This document shows, piece by piece, positions 1 to 28,799 of a DNA stretch of 64,000 nucleotides (the first letter of the stretch is position 1; each line of letters opens with the position of its first letter). A program made the translations under genes and the position numbers. Source of the DNA: Beroe ovata (Eukaryota; Ctenophora; Nuda; Beroida; Beroidae); assembly GCA_946803715.1 (NCBI GenBank), contig CAMPET010000043.1, forward strand, positions 167,446 to 231,445, written 5' to 3'. The notes under the pieces are model-generated. The model saw only the letters and a list, made by a program, of their open reading frames with translations, did no database searches and was not told the origin of the DNA.

Positions 1-219
1 CTACTCCTGCCCCTCCTGCTATGCATGCTCCACACTGCTCTAACTCATGGCGGCGAGTGTGTCTACAAGGACCGTATTATGGAGGATACAACAGAATGGT
101 GGGATCATGAGTGTACGGATACGTGTCACTGCGATCATTGTCGGTGTATCGACGGAGATATCATTTGTAGCAGGAAGAATAAGGATGGTTGCACTAAATC
201 ACACCTGCATGTTGGTTAA
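1..219 (+). CDS. Secreted Cys-rich protein with VWC-like domain, 5' end cut by window edge
   Basis: Frame 1 is open from the first base to a TAA at 217-219. It begins with a leucine-rich stretch (LLLPLLLCMLHTALTHG) typical of a signal-peptide core. A short domain with ten cysteines follows, including CTDTCHC, CRCIDGDIIC and a final DGC. The spacing and the Trp pair before the CxxC resemble von Willebrand factor C or chordin-type repeats, which are extracellular and often bind growth factors. The first in-frame ATG is at 25, but the signal-peptide core starts earlier, so the true start probably lies left of the window. The domain could also splice onward at a GT near 189 instead of ending at 219. 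The gene is on the strand opposite ATR and lies where ATR kinase exons or introns would be expected. Confidence 0.5.
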   Translation, partial: LLLPLLLCMLHTALTHGGECVYKDRIMEDTTEWWDHECTDTCHCDHCRCIDGDIICSRKNKDGCTKSHLHVG

Positions 220-399
220 TGGGAGGATGCTATTTCGTGATATTTTGTCGAGTTATCTTAGTTTTTACATTCACCAGGGATCGATTTACTTTCTTTGGAT
301 ATCATTGGAAATTGATAACAAAGAGTAGATTTTTCATAAAATTGGAATTTAATCGCGAGTGCATTGCTACGAAATATCGAAAATCGGTAAAATAATCAT

Positions 400-17164
<16,765 letters not shown>

Positions 17165-17345
17165 CAACCTGGAATACCTGATGCTTAGATAATACAAGGA
17201 AGTCCCATATCCCACAGAAATAGAAGCTAAATGGACGGCTACTAATAATGTAATAATACAGTGATATGAAGGAATAAGTACACTCAATTGGTTTATTATA
17301 CATCTGATATTTACAAACTATACAGCTGTTTTGAGTAGAAGTCCA

Positions 17346-18707
17346 TCATAAATGGATGATTCCTGAGTAATCTTGATGCACTTTTTGGATGACATCGAAA
17401 CAGTCTAAAAACCAATACTTATCAATTCCATAAGCCTCATATTGATGCATGAAGGCTCTTGCCTGTATCTTGGTCCATGATTGGTCAAGTAGTTGTTCAA
17501 GAAAATGTCCATTCTTTGCAGCATTACTTATAACAAACATTGATTTATCAAGTTTCTGATAAGAATCAGGTGAATAACCAAACAGACATTTCATTGAGTT
17601 AGATTTATAGAAATCTGGAACAATGAACTTTTCTTCAATTTCTTTGACAGGACTCTGAGTTCCATGGCAGACTATGAAGTTGCTAATGCAGGTATTCAGT
17701 GAGACATTCTTGTTGGATGTTGTTAGTTCAGATTTAGGTCGTATGCTCCATATAAGCCCCTCATCTAAAACACTATTCTGAAGTAACATTTGCCTGGAGT
17801 ACTTACCAATCATTTCCCATGAAGTATTGGTGAATGACTTGCTTTGGTCACTGACTACTGGCATAGCCCTTACTGAAAGCAATTTGTATCCTGGGTGTGG
17901 AACAAGGTGCTGAATAATTTCGTCAGTTTCTATCAGAGTTTTCACTTGCTTCTCCTTTCCATCACGAGAAATTGATTTAACCTTAAAACTAGGCAAAAAA
18001 GATCCACAAATATGACTTGAAATGAGGCTATTTATCTCATTAAAAGATACTGTTCCTTTGCTGGATCCAGAATTCCAAGATGGTAACAATCGATTTGATA
18101 ATTTTTGATACTCATCATTATGCAGGAGCAAAATTGAGTCAGAGTTCTGATAAAGAGAGGACAATGTTAAGAGCATATTGTAACATTGAACTGGTACTTC
18201 ACCCTGTGAAAATGGCAATACTACATGATTGACAATTAGGACACCAGGTATAACATGTTTCACAATTTCTGTTACTTTGCAGCCAAGTCCTGACCCTGTA
18301 CCCCCAGCTGAACTCATTAGAATGAAAACAGTAGTTATTGATGGCAATTGATCTGAAATAACCTTGATTGCTTCTTTTATTTCATCTTCCATCAACGTTC
18401 CATGATTGAGATATCCATTTGCCCAATTGTTACCTGATCCTTGTTTTGCTGATACACATGCTCTTGCACTATAAGACCAATGTTGGGAACTTTTGTTCAA
18501 GCACTTTGAGATCACTTTATACTCCATATCAATGAGTACAGCATTAGCTAACAATTTTTCTCCAATCCTGTTGAAAAATCTATGTATAATTGCATCATTG
18601 ATTGAATCCTTTTTGCTGTATGATGCTTCTTCAAGTAAGGCATTAAACAAACATTCCCCTAACTGATTCCCACACTGCCCAACTTGAATGACTACTGTGC
18701 TACTCAT
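17346..18707 (-). CDS. TUBD1: Delta-tubulin, single exon
   Basis: This 453-residue intronless frame is a tubulin: IQVGQCGNQLGE at the N-terminus, the GTP-binding loop SAGGTGSGLG, KQGSGNNWANGY, and LVPHPGYKLLSVR in the C-terminal domain. Several features are those of delta- rather than alpha- or beta-tubulin, including WANGYLNHGTLMEDEI and AFMHQYEAYGIDKYWFLDCF near the end. Delta-tubulin is needed for triplet microtubules of centrioles and basal bodies. An in-frame ATG exists 25 codons upstream (18782), but GQCGNQ should sit about ten residues from the start, so 18707 is preferred. CTTCAG ends 12 bases upstream, and an ATG GAT CAA TGA mini-frame overlaps the start. The stop is 181 bases before the ATR start on the same strand. 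Confidence 0.93.
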   Translation of the reverse strand: MSSTVVIQVGQCGNQLGECLFNALLEEASYSKKDSINDAIIHRFFNRIGEKLLANAVLIDMEYKVISKCLNKSSQHWSYSARACVSAKQGSGNNWANGYLNHGTLMEDEIKEAIKVISDQLPSITTVFILMSSAGGTGSGLGCKVTEIVKHVIPGVLIVNHVVLPFSQGEVPVQCYNMLLTLSSLYQNSDSILLLHNDEYQKLSNRLLPSWNSGSSKGTVSFNEINSLISSHICGSFLPSFKVKSISRDGKEKQVKTLIETDEIIQHLVPHPGYKLLSVRAMPVVSDQSKSFTNTSWEMIGKYSRQMLLQNSVLDEGLIWSIRPKSELTTSNKNVSLNTCISNFIVCHGTQSPVKEIEEKFIVPDFYKSNSMKCLFGYSPDSYQKLDKSMFVISNAAKNGHFLEQLLDQSWTKIQARAFMHQYEAYGIDKYWFLDCFDVIQKVHQDYSGIIHL

Positions 18708-20809
18708 TGATCCATTACACTGAAGATTGTATAGGAGGGTAAACACTGATCCATTTGATGACAACCTATTATTTTCACTCAAATTACTATAGTATTATGT
18801 GAGCCATGTAATATGTATATGAAATGTTTGTATTTGGGTCCGGTAGGTAGTTCTTGCCAAAAAGTGAACTTCACTATACTGAAACTTGAAGTGGCTGGAA
18901 CAAAAGGAATTGGATTGTTGATGAAACCCACCATTTTCCAGTAACATATTTGAATACTTATATTGGATATCTGCTGTGCATTCTCTCATAATTTTCTCTT
19001 AAGTTTGCAAATGATGTGATAGCTGCTGTAAAACTATGTCAGCACGTGTGCAATATGTCTCAATGTCTCATGCGTGATCATGAAATTATTTTGAAATGAT
19101 CATCGTAAATAAATATAATTTTACAACTTATTTGCTGAATGCTCAATGTTATTTGTCCAGTTTTGCTCCCACACGGCTAGCTGTTCATTTTTTGCTGTTA
19201 AGTGACAAACAATATTTTGCTTGGTGATGCTGAGCCCAGCTGATATGATGCGAGCCACAAGCGAGTTTGACAGTCAAAATAATTTTGAGCACGCGCAAAA
19301 ATAAAATTATCGACATAAACGATTGAATATTATATAATCGTCGACTACATTGCCGGATTTTATCTGTCCACCGTTTCGGCGTTTCTTGCGCGCGGCGCGC
19401 GCGCCTTCATCGAAGGCCGAAAACCATGTGCACACGTTGCGCGCCCCTGTTCTACTCAGTGAACTGAAAAGTCGTAGAAATTAAAATCGTAGAAAGTCTC
19501 CAAATCACGGAGACGCGCAGCGTGCGCGGAGTATTTGGGTCATGGTCACGCAGCGCGGGAACACCAAAAACCTGTTGCGGCTTTCAATGATGCAGATGGA
19601 GCGCGCGCCGCGCGCCAAATATAAAACAGTGGACAGATATTAACATCTGGCATGTGCAACGACTTCACACACAACCTATTTAGCAGCTTTATGCACACGT
19701 TGCGCGCGCCCACTAGCCTCTTATTTTACTGATCGTCCCGCAATGATTTGAAATTTTGTAAACGTAAACGCAGAGCGCGCGCCGCGGAGTATCGGGATCA
19801 CGTAGCTCGCCTGAGGAACAAGCAGCCCTGATTTGAGAACTGATCATATTTATTGCATAAATTACTAATTCAATGAATTCAGAAACTTTCTAACAGAACA
19901 CTGCATGATGGGAGTGTGGTCCTTCTATTCAATTCAATTCAATTCAAAGAACTTGAGTGTCATGTCTTGAAATGCCTCCTCCGTTTTATGACTTCATTAC
20001 AGCTTAAGTAACTCTTGACCTATTGTATCCTGATAACTTGTCAAGCCTGTTGTCAAGTCATGATTAAAAATGGATTATTAACCAATTTCCTCTTATACAT
20101 TTATCTTTTGAATCAGGATTATTGCTTGTGACACCATTACCATACATTGCTCTTAATGGTAACAGTACGGAATGCCCAACTTCTAGAATACCCAAAGTTT
20201 CAATTACCCAACTGAATTGTTGTGTACTTGGATATCCCTTGCATGATGACTGGTACATCCAACTCATTACTGCAGTAGAAAGTCATGTGAACCTACCTCA
20301 ATAACTACTTTGCCAGGTGACTCAATTGAATCACTGCTCCATCACATGATTCAATTGGGTCCCATGATCCATTAGCATTATGCAGCACCCCTATCATTGT
20401 CAAATGATATATGATATGCTGTATACATGACTACATTATCCTCCATTTTTCCTTCAAGCCTACCTACCCTTTATCTCCTGTGTCCTGGTTTAGATTTAGG
20501 GCCAGGATATTCTATAACAACTGCCAGTTATTTTCAGTCAAAACTGTTATTGACATGATCAATATCAACCCTACCTGCACAGTCCCCCTGCATCAAGTAC
20601 AGAACATAGCATGCATGATTGCAGTCTATTATGGCTAATTAGTTGTTGAGTATTCAGGGCATGTTGTTATCCATACCCAACTCAGTGGTGGGTATTCACA
20701 ACCTTGGATATTCTAGAAGTTTGGTATTCTGTTCCCCATTCCTCTTAACCCATCTATTATTGAGGGTCTAAATGATATGGTTGATTGATGGGCAAAAGTG
20801 TTTGCAGAT
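18708..20809. other. Divergent intergenic (strand-switch) region
   Basis: Two kilobases separate the leftward TUBD1-ATR pair from the long rightward gene run. Short frames at 18795-18989 and 20064-20304 have no recognisable domain and no splice context. The middle is CpG-rich (next entry). The flanks are AT-rich, with a TTCAA pentamer run near 19928-19947. Promoters for both directions would be expected here. Confidence 0.6.
19380..19815. repeat. CpG-rich region with two diverged repeat copies
   Basis: GCGCGCG-type tracts occur at about 19386-19404, 19600-19615 and 19775-19788. Two related segments are visible: CACACGTTGCGCGC recurs at about 19431 and 19692, and GCGGAGTAT with a following CACG and TAGC or CAGC recurs at about 19525 and 19784. 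A TATAAAA follows the second GC tract (about 19620). It may be a bidirectional promoter, a dispersed repeat, or both. Confidence 0.45.
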
Positions 20810-21766
20810 ATGGTTCATAGAATTGCACTGACTGGTGCTTCTAGTTACACTGGAAGATATGTTATCAATCACCTTATCAAGAGACTAGGACCAGAGAATT
20901 TTGAAATTGTTAACTTTTCTAATAGAAAACATCTATTGCCAGAAGGATTTAAAAAGTTGAAGATCACCTCATTTCCCTATGACTTTCAAAACAAAAATAA
21001 CCTAATAGAAGCCATGTTAGGTTGTAGCTTATTTATTTGTACTTACTGGGTTAGGTTTGATAACTTCAGAATATCTCGTGATGAAGTTACCAACAATGCC
21101 AAACTGTTAATCACCTGTGCCAAAGAAGCTGGTGTGGAGAGATGTGTTTATACTAGTCATACTCAAACAAATGTCAATTCCAGCATTCCTTACATTGCGG
21201 GAAAAGCAGAAGTGGAAAATCATGTCAAGGAGCAGTTTGAAGGAAGATGTGGGATATTGAAGCCATGTACTATTTTTGGTGATTCTCCTAAGGAGAGCAT
21301 TGTGATTAACAACTTGGCATATCTATTGCGGACTTTTCCTGTCATGCCTATTGTTGGTGATGGAAAGTACCCCTACCATCCTGTTCATGTGAGAGATCTG
21401 GCTAGGCTGTGTATTGAGGCTGGTTTTGATGATCATGGTTTAGGAGAATATGACTGGGATGCTGTGAACCCAGAGAAGATGGATTTCATAGATCTTCTTA
21501 CTTTAACTAGAGACACGATTGGAGCTCATTGCTATTTACAGACTAATATTCCAAAAGAACTTGCGTATTTTTGCACCAAGCCCATCAATTGGTTGAACAA
21601 TGATATTTTGATTGACCCAACAGACATTGACTTGTTAACAAATCGGATAACTTGTTCTGACAAGGAACCTTTGGGGAGGATTCGATATTCGGATTGGATC
21701 CGTGAATATAGACTTGAAGTGGGGAGGAAATATATTAGTTCCATCGAAAGGTATTATGATAGGTAG
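20810..21766 (+). CDS. NAD(P)-binding Rossmann protein, extended/atypical SDR family, single exon
   Basis: A 318-residue intronless frame. The N-terminus MVHRIALTGASSYTGRYVINHL is a beta-alpha-beta nucleotide-binding fold with a GxxxxxGR loop. YIAGK around residue 130 fits the YxxxK catalytic pair of SDR enzymes. YPYHPVHVRDLARL resembles the substrate-side segment of NDUFA9-like and NAD-dependent epimerase proteins. It probably reduces or epimerises a small substrate or quinone-linked compound; the substrate cannot be read. The start ATG is two bases after TTTGCAG, which argues for 20810 and not for a GTG further upstream. It opens the run of + strand genes and ends 262 bases before the KLHL start. 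The absence of introns could reflect a retrocopy or an acquired bacterial gene. Confidence 0.75.
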   Translation: MVHRIALTGASSYTGRYVINHLIKRLGPENFEIVNFSNRKHLLPEGFKKLKITSFPYDFQNKNNLIEAMLGCSLFICTYWVRFDNFRISRDEVTNNAKLLITCAKEAGVERCVYTSHTQTNVNSSIPYIAGKAEVENHVKEQFEGRCGILKPCTIFGDSPKESIVINNLAYLLRTFPVMPIVGDGKYPYHPVHVRDLARLCIEAGFDDHGLGEYDWDAVNPEKMDFIDLLTLTRDTIGAHCYLQTNIPKELAYFCTKPINWLNNDILIDPTDIDLLTNRITCSDKEPLGRIRYSDWIREYRLEVGRKYISSIERYYDR

Positions 21767-22028
21767 TCGTAGGATAAATCAAAGTAAAGCCATGATTGAG
21801 ATATCTTGTGATATATCCCCAACGTTGTGTATATTTTTCCCTCAGTTTTGTCAAGTAAACCGTTATTTGTTAAGAAACTTGCCTGTAAATTTCATAGGTA
21901 CTATTATGGGATTATGGTGGTTCAATGGTTCATGGTTGAACAGTGAATTCATGCTGTGAATTGATCTCTATAACTATCTCTGGCTTGCTTTTTTAAGTTT
22001 GTCCAAATCCAAGCATTGACACTTCAGA

Positions 22029-25000
22029 ATGACAGAAGTTGAATTAGGAGTCGGGAAGTTCTTGTTTAGGAAACCAAATCATTCGGACCAGTTGCTCAAA
22101 TCTCTTGACAACTTCCGGCAAAGCGGTCTCTACACAGATTTCTCACTGCTAGTTGAGGACCATGTTATCCCTTGCCACAAAGTTGTCTTGGCATCTCTCA
22201 TCCCCTATTTCAATTCCATGTTTTCAAGGTATGTTCATTTGAAAACATACTGCATTTTTACTTGACCTACCTTACAGGAACCTCACTCTACTACAGTTTG
22301 CACAACACAATTATATCTCCTCCAGCAAAATGTTTGAGAGTCAAATCAATACAGCTAGTATCAAAGATATGGATCTAGATACTCTTCAGATGATCATAGA
22401 CTTCTCATATAGTGGCGAGATTATCATTACCCAGGTTAACAGATAAGTCTATATTATATTGTATTGAATGATCGCTCATCTAGCTTCAGATTTCGTTTCT
22501 TTGTCTCCTTTGTCCCAAAACTTAGCACATGAACACTCCAGTCGAATGTTGAAGATGTGCTGAAAGCAGCGTCGTTTTTCCAAATTCATTCTCTGAGGAA
22601 TGCAAGCTGCAAGTATCTGGCCCAGTTACTGGATGCGAGCAATGCTATTGGAGTGTACCGCTTTGCTGAACACTACATGTGTGCCCAACTCGAGGAGGCT
22701 GCGTTCAGGTATCCATATCATGACACCGCTACACTATTGGTCCTTGACACCGACACAGGAATCTCAGAATGTAATACAAAGTCTGCTCCGACATACACAC
22801 TGACATTTTAAGGTACATGCTGAACAACTTCACTGAAGTTTCTAAGTCACAAGATTTCCTTGATATCAGCCCTGCAATTCTCATCAAGCTCCTCTCTGAA
22901 GACAGACTGAAAAGCATATCGGAGGAACAAGTGAGTCAATCGGACGTGCTATTAAAGTATTAATTACTTATCATTCTGTGGCTAATCGCTTAATTAACCA
23001 TTAATTAGTTTGTGATTAACGCTAATCCCGATGCACCTAGTTTTCCTCATTCCCAGCTGATCTCACAACTTTTGTCGATTCAAAGTCGGATTTTTGCCAG
23101 ATAAGTTGATGCGTTCAAACTCAAAATTCGGACAAAGGTTTGAACAATATTCACAAGTTCGTAGCAAACATCAGACAACTGAGAAAAACTGCCAAATAGT
23201 AGAATTTGTAGAAAACCGTGGAGCTGAAACTTCTCTTATGCAAAATAAGAGAACATTAAATCCTGCTTTCAGAATGTGGAGACACAGCTGGGCAAGGTTG
23301 CCAGTGCTTCGGTCACACGGTATTGAAACACCATGATATATATTATTCATATACAGTGTGTGTTTTGTATGAATTGTCAATTATCATGTTACACCTTCCC
23401 ATTCGCTTAAACAATAAACATGATCATGAAAAGTCACGGGAGATACGGTTATTGTCAACTGACATAGCATGTTTGGTGAGCACATATATAAGACTCATTC
23501 ACAATTCCCTTCATCTCTAGGTTATCCTAGAAAACCAATCACCTATTCTCAGAAGATCAATTTCATATGCCTGGGGATAGTGATGTTAGGGTATAGTGAT
23601 CTTCATTATATACAATGGTAATGAAACGTGGATCAAGGTTGAGATTCATCATTACACAATGGAAGAGGACAGAACACATATATGCCGATTATACCAAACT
23701 ATAGACAATTCACTGTCTGTGGCCCACCAATTGTAGTACACAACTTAATAGAAGTATTTTGTGAGTTACCATCTGCAATGTATCAGGTTTACAGTGCGGT
23801 AGTGAGATGGGCGAAGCACGATATTGCATCGCGGAAACAGCATCTACATCAAGTCATGTCGTACGTCAGGTATGTCAAAAGGCGAATTGCTGTACGCCGG
23901 TTCGGTCTGGTAAGGCGCCTGTTTGACGCCAAGATAACAGTACCACGTCAATTTCACATCAGCCTCAGCTTTCCATATTGCTTGTATTCATCGCTGAGTT
24001 TATCACGTTTTGACTCAGGTTCGGTTTGATGAGCAGAGAAACACTACAGCAGTTATGCCAGTGTGAGGACACTATGATGCCTATCATACAGCAGATATCA
24101 TCCACTTGCTACCCACTGCGACACTTCTCAAACCAGCCTAGGGATCCCCAGAGACTTCAACGGTGAGACTTCATCTAGCGACTTCCTCTAGCGACTTCAT
24201 ACAATACAAACAGCGAGTGATAAGTCACTTGTAAACATATGTATTGTAACATGCAGGCGAATTTACATAGCTGGTGGGATTGGAGCTGGAGTGAACTCCG
24301 CTCTCTCCTCAGTACAGTCCTTCAATCCTGATGATAACTCATGGGAGGTATGCTAAGTCATAGTGTCACATGATGGCATAACTTGTGGCAAGTAGGATGT
24401 CACAAAATTAAATTTTTACGGCGTGCGCAAACTCCAAACACCATTTCACTCACGCAAGTAAATTTTGTTGGTTATCCCCAAATGCACAGACACGACAATT
24501 CTCGGTGATTGTAGAATTCAGGAATAAATATAGAATTTCATAACACTCCGCACTGCCAACTCTCAGGATCTGACGAGTCTGACATATCCCCGGTTCGGAG
24601 CTGGGTTAGTGTCACGGATGGGTTCTCTGTACATGATAGGCGGACACACGGGCTCCAGCTACATTAACACAGTGGAGAAATACGATTTTGAGGGACATTG
24701 CTGGGTTACGCTTCCTGGTATATCTGGACCAACCCGACGGTTAGAAATGTGTGGTTGAATAATCAAATTTGTCTCGATAATGGTACTCTTGCTGAAGCTT
24801 CAATCTGATTGTGTAAAAACTCTACAGATGATATTGTTCATGGATATTCCTTACATTGTATCCATATGGTTGAACACGTTATGTTTACACGTTATTGTGC
24901 AGCGTGACTAACCCACGTCTCGCACGTTAGACCGTCACCCCATCACGTGTCACAGGTATTTCAGCACAACGGGAGTTGACGGAAAGATAATGATAATGGG

Positions 25001-25893
25001 TGGCTGTGACACGGTGAGTTACAAGGACACGGCAGCAGTACTGGACATAGCCTCCAAACAGTTGATCCACGCGGGTAAAATGACAGAGCAGCGAGTGTAC
25101 TGTGGTAGTGCTGTACTCAATGATGTGGTCTATGTGGTTGGCGGGTGAGTTGGGGACTCATGACATTTGTTATAGATAGTTCACATTTGTTATTGAAAGC
25201 TCAGAATGACAGTTTATTTCGTTGAACTTTATAATATCTTCTCTTGTCTCTAAAGTATAAAGACGCCGTCTTATAATTTGTTATTTTGCCCGTAGATACG
25301 GCATTTACCATCAATATCTCCGACTAAACACTGCTGAGAAGTACGACCAGCTCACGGGAATTTGGGAGACCATTGCCAGTCTTAACGTTCCGAGGAGTGG
25401 CCTTGGCGTTGTGGCGATCAACGGCAACATATACGCCATCGGGGGTTTCGACGGGAAAAATTATCTGAAGTAAGTAAAAATACTTTGAATTCATGTGCGA
25501 ATATTGCTGATTGAAGCCAGAGATTGTTACTATGTACAATGCAAATTGCGATATCATTCTTTAACCATGCAACGCTCAGCTCTGTTGAAGAATATGATCC
25601 GTATAGAGACGAATGGCGCCTCATCGAGCCACTAAAACACGCCAGACGGGCGCACGGGGCTGCATCCATCAACGGGTAACTGTCTTGATACTAATTCTGA
25701 GGTGAAGGCATATTATTCTCAGATCACACGTGAGTAACACGTACCCAAACCCAGGTATATCTACGTGTTTGGAGGATTTGATGGAGCCAAATTCCTCTCG
25801 TCCGTCGAACGGTATGATCCTTACCTCAAAATATGGGAGAGTTTGCCCGACATGCCAAGGGCGAAGGCATACTTCGGAACAACCGTCGTTTAG
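22029..25893 (+). CDS. BTB-BACK-Kelch protein (KLHL family), cullin-3 adaptor
   Basis: Twelve in-phase exons: 22029-22228, 22326-22434, 22542-22708, 22813-22930, 23787-23869, 24019-24162, 24257-24347, 24567-24739, 24956-25144, 25296-25469, 25580-25675 and 25755-25893, about 560 residues. Exons 1-2 encode a BTB domain (GLYTDFSLLVEDHVIPCHKV). Exons 3-6 are BACK (VLKAASFFQI, LSEDRLKSISEEQ, VYSAVVRWAKHD). Exons 7-12 form kelch blades with repeated GG and YD..W signatures (IYIAGG, LYMIGG, VYVVGG, IYAIGG, IYVFGGFDG, VERYDPYLKIWE). Such proteins bring substrates to CUL3 ubiquitin ligases. The substrate is not deducible. The start is one base after ACTTCAG. The 857-base intron between exons 4 and 5 is the largest and holds nothing recognisable. 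Confidence 0.92.
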
Positions 25894-27348
25894 GAATTCC
25901 TGCCGTATTTATGTATAGTCCGATTTGCGAATCCATGATGGAATACGAGCACACCAAGAAGCGAGAGAATGTACTATTCAACGACAATTATTTCAAATAC
26001 TTTGTATGATATATGTCGATATTCGACAGTGAGTCGCTATTTTATGTCGTGAGATGATGTTCATATCATGATAGGAGAATCAAACGTTCGGGAGATGGCA
26101 GCATGGAACTTCTGTTGGAATTTTATGGTGGAAAGGATGAATGACCATAAATACAATTGTCGTCTGTGTCAGAATGTCACATTGGTTCAAACTCACGTGT
26201 TGATGCTATCGGAATGTGTGATTGACTGGTAATATCGTGAAGCGAGTATTTTGGAGGTATCAAGACAATTTCACTTGTCAGCTGTCATTTTGAATAGCGC
26301 TTACTCATGCCTCAACCAACCAAACACTCCTTGTATTGGTCATATCGGCTCTGGTTATAGCAGTACTGATTATGACGTCACTGCTTTAGTCAACCGACAC
26401 TGGTTTATCAATGCAACACAACTCGGATCGGATAATGTGATAGCATTTGTTACTTCTCAGGGCTGAACCCCACTATACATGGATTTATTACGGGATTGAT
26501 TATATCATGCCTGCTCATCAATCAGGTTCTGCTATGAAGGTGATTGTATGCACTTATTATATTGTTGGGTCATTGTTAACCCCGTAATGAATTATCACAG
26601 GATAACTGTAGGACAGGATTGTACCTTGATTGTTTATATAGTACAAGATTAATCGAGCCAAGTTTTCTGTAACAACCCCTGAAACAGATTCATCACAAAG
26701 ACTTCACATTTTTTCGATATTTTTTCACTTACTTAACGTTATTAAGATTGGGTTTCGGAGGTTGTTTGGATTCTCGCTTGATCAGTTTGATAATCTTATA
26801 GTCCTTAAGCGGCATGTATATTTTTGTGATATTAGTGTTTTCAGATATTCATATCATAATTCTCGATACGTGAAGCAGCATTTTCGTCAATCATAACCAA
26901 GGTAAAATTATAAGCAGTGTTGAGTGTATCGAGAGTTACCACTTATCCGATAAGTTTTTGTTTGAATTGCGAATCTTATGATAAATAATATTTGATTTTT
27001 TTTGTGATTCTCATCTCTATTGATTCTCATCTCTATTGGACCTTGACCAAGACGTATTGCCCTATGAGTAAATTAACAAATAGTGAGTAATATCGCATTG
27101 ATAAGATGTCTGACTACCCCCATCTCCCTAGCATCGTTCATGGAACCGTGATGACGTGATAGCAACCAGTTTATATGTGATATAGCTGAACACACACTCT
27201 CATGGTGCTGATCGTATAGTCCGACATAAACAGTAGACAGTAGACACACAGGTTGTCCGAAAAAACAGGAAGCACACATCAACTACGTACCTATCAAGTC
27301 CCCTCATACGCCATACAGTGACCGCAGAACGCAGAATACCCCCGCAAC
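25894..27348. other. Intergenic region, no gene recognised
   Basis: AT-rich sequence between the KLHL stop and SPAG7. Short open frames (26251-26466 +, 27073-27282 -) have no recognisable domain. No repeat or RNA gene is evident. It should contain the KLHL 3'UTR and the SPAG7 promoter. Confidence 0.5.
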
Positions 27349-28799
27349 ATGTCTGATCTACTGGGGTCTATACTGGACAACATGACTGCCCCACCCTCCA
27401 ATAACGACAAGAACTCAATACGTGAGTGAGGGTCGTTACAACTCACTCACGATTCCCGAATAAACTGTATGGACTATCCCTTGCAATGAGATATTCCCTA
27501 CAATGTGATGGAAAAACTCCACAAATTATGCTCACATGAATCGTGCGGCTGGTTTCATATGACCACCGTAAGTCATCCTGTTTGCAGGTAGAAAGAGGGC
27601 GCTGAAGCGCCAGCGCGAGGAAGAGGCAAAGAAACGGGCGGCAGCGGTCCGGGACGTGCAGCAGAAAGTGAATCAGTTCGTGGAGAGTTCGGACCAGGAG
27701 TTCAGTTTCCCTCCTTCGGAAAGGGAGTGGCGAGCGATACAGTGAGTATGTATTGATATACAACAGCCATGCTTAAGATATAGAATTGTCAACTCGGTTT
27801 ATTAGTTATTAGTACTGTGCTAACATTGGGCATGCTCTTATCAGCCCAATTGCAGAGTGCGATATTGCAGCTCTAAGCATATCCCCTCCCCTCCAGACAC
27901 GAGATGTCGGAGATAGCTGGTCTGATCTCGGTGAGTTGTTACAACGGTCCTAACGAGGAGAAACACGTGACTGTGTTCAAGAAGGATCACTGCCCCTCGG
28001 AGGAGGAGATCAAGAAGAGGAGACTCGGCGAGGTGTGTCATGTTCATTATACCTGCAGTAATTCCTCGTATTCTGATGGGCCTCCCATTTCCAGTGCCCG
28101 GGTTTGTAGCGATGTTTGTCATATTTGAGATTGGCATGATGACCGCTGTAATTGTTGAAATGTTGAGCTCGGTACCGCTGAAGTCAGCGTATCGAGATGC
28201 TATCAAGGTACAGGATTGTGTTCAGAAATGTAGAAAAATGGCGAACCCTGATGACCTCGTTGGTACTAGAAGTTTGGTTGTTACTAGGAGAAGAAAATAA
28301 TTGTTACTAGGAACTATTGCCACTTGAATTATTACCCCCCTCCCCCAGAACTACATTGAGGGGTACAAGAAGTCCGTGGCAGGTCCATCTTCGTCCCGAT
28401 CTCAGCGTCCAGCGGGAGGACGGCAGGGGGAGACTGTTGTCCCGTCCCGTAACTATCAGGACAAGTACAAGAAGTTCCTACATACTCTGGAAGTGACCGA
28501 GGATTCGAGACAGTACCACGGTCTAGGTTAGTTGTGGTGATGCTGAGTCATCGATCATCAGTGATGATAGATCATGTCCCGCCACTGATGATTTATGTCG
28601 GATATATCACTTGTTTTCATCATAGTATTATATACCTACGAAATGCTTCCTCCATATTATGTGTATTCCAGTTCCAGTCCACATGCTGTGCACGGAGCCC
28701 AAGTCCATTGAGGACTCTCTGAACGAGATAAGGAGTAAAAAGCGGCTAAAAACTGAGAATGCCGCCTCTGCTGCAGCCACCTCATCAGATAAGACATGA
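27349..28799 (+). CDS. SPAG7: SPAG7 homologue (R3H-domain protein)
   Basis: Five exons: 27349-27421, 27588-27741, 27897-28032, 28349-28526 and 28672-28799; phases join cleanly to 222 residues, close to the vertebrate length of about 227. Diagnostic parts are the start MSDLLGSILDNM.APP, the basic coiled region RKRALKRQREEEAKKR, the R3H region (HEMSEIAGLISVS, VTVFKKDHCPSEEEI), DKYKKFL and the ending SIEDSLNEIRSKKRLK. R3H domains bind single-stranded nucleic acid; SPAG7 is nuclear and poorly understood. An AG lies 14 bases before the start codon but with a weak pyrimidine tract. The 28033-28348 intron has open frames in two registers that do not fit the family. Confidence 0.88.
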
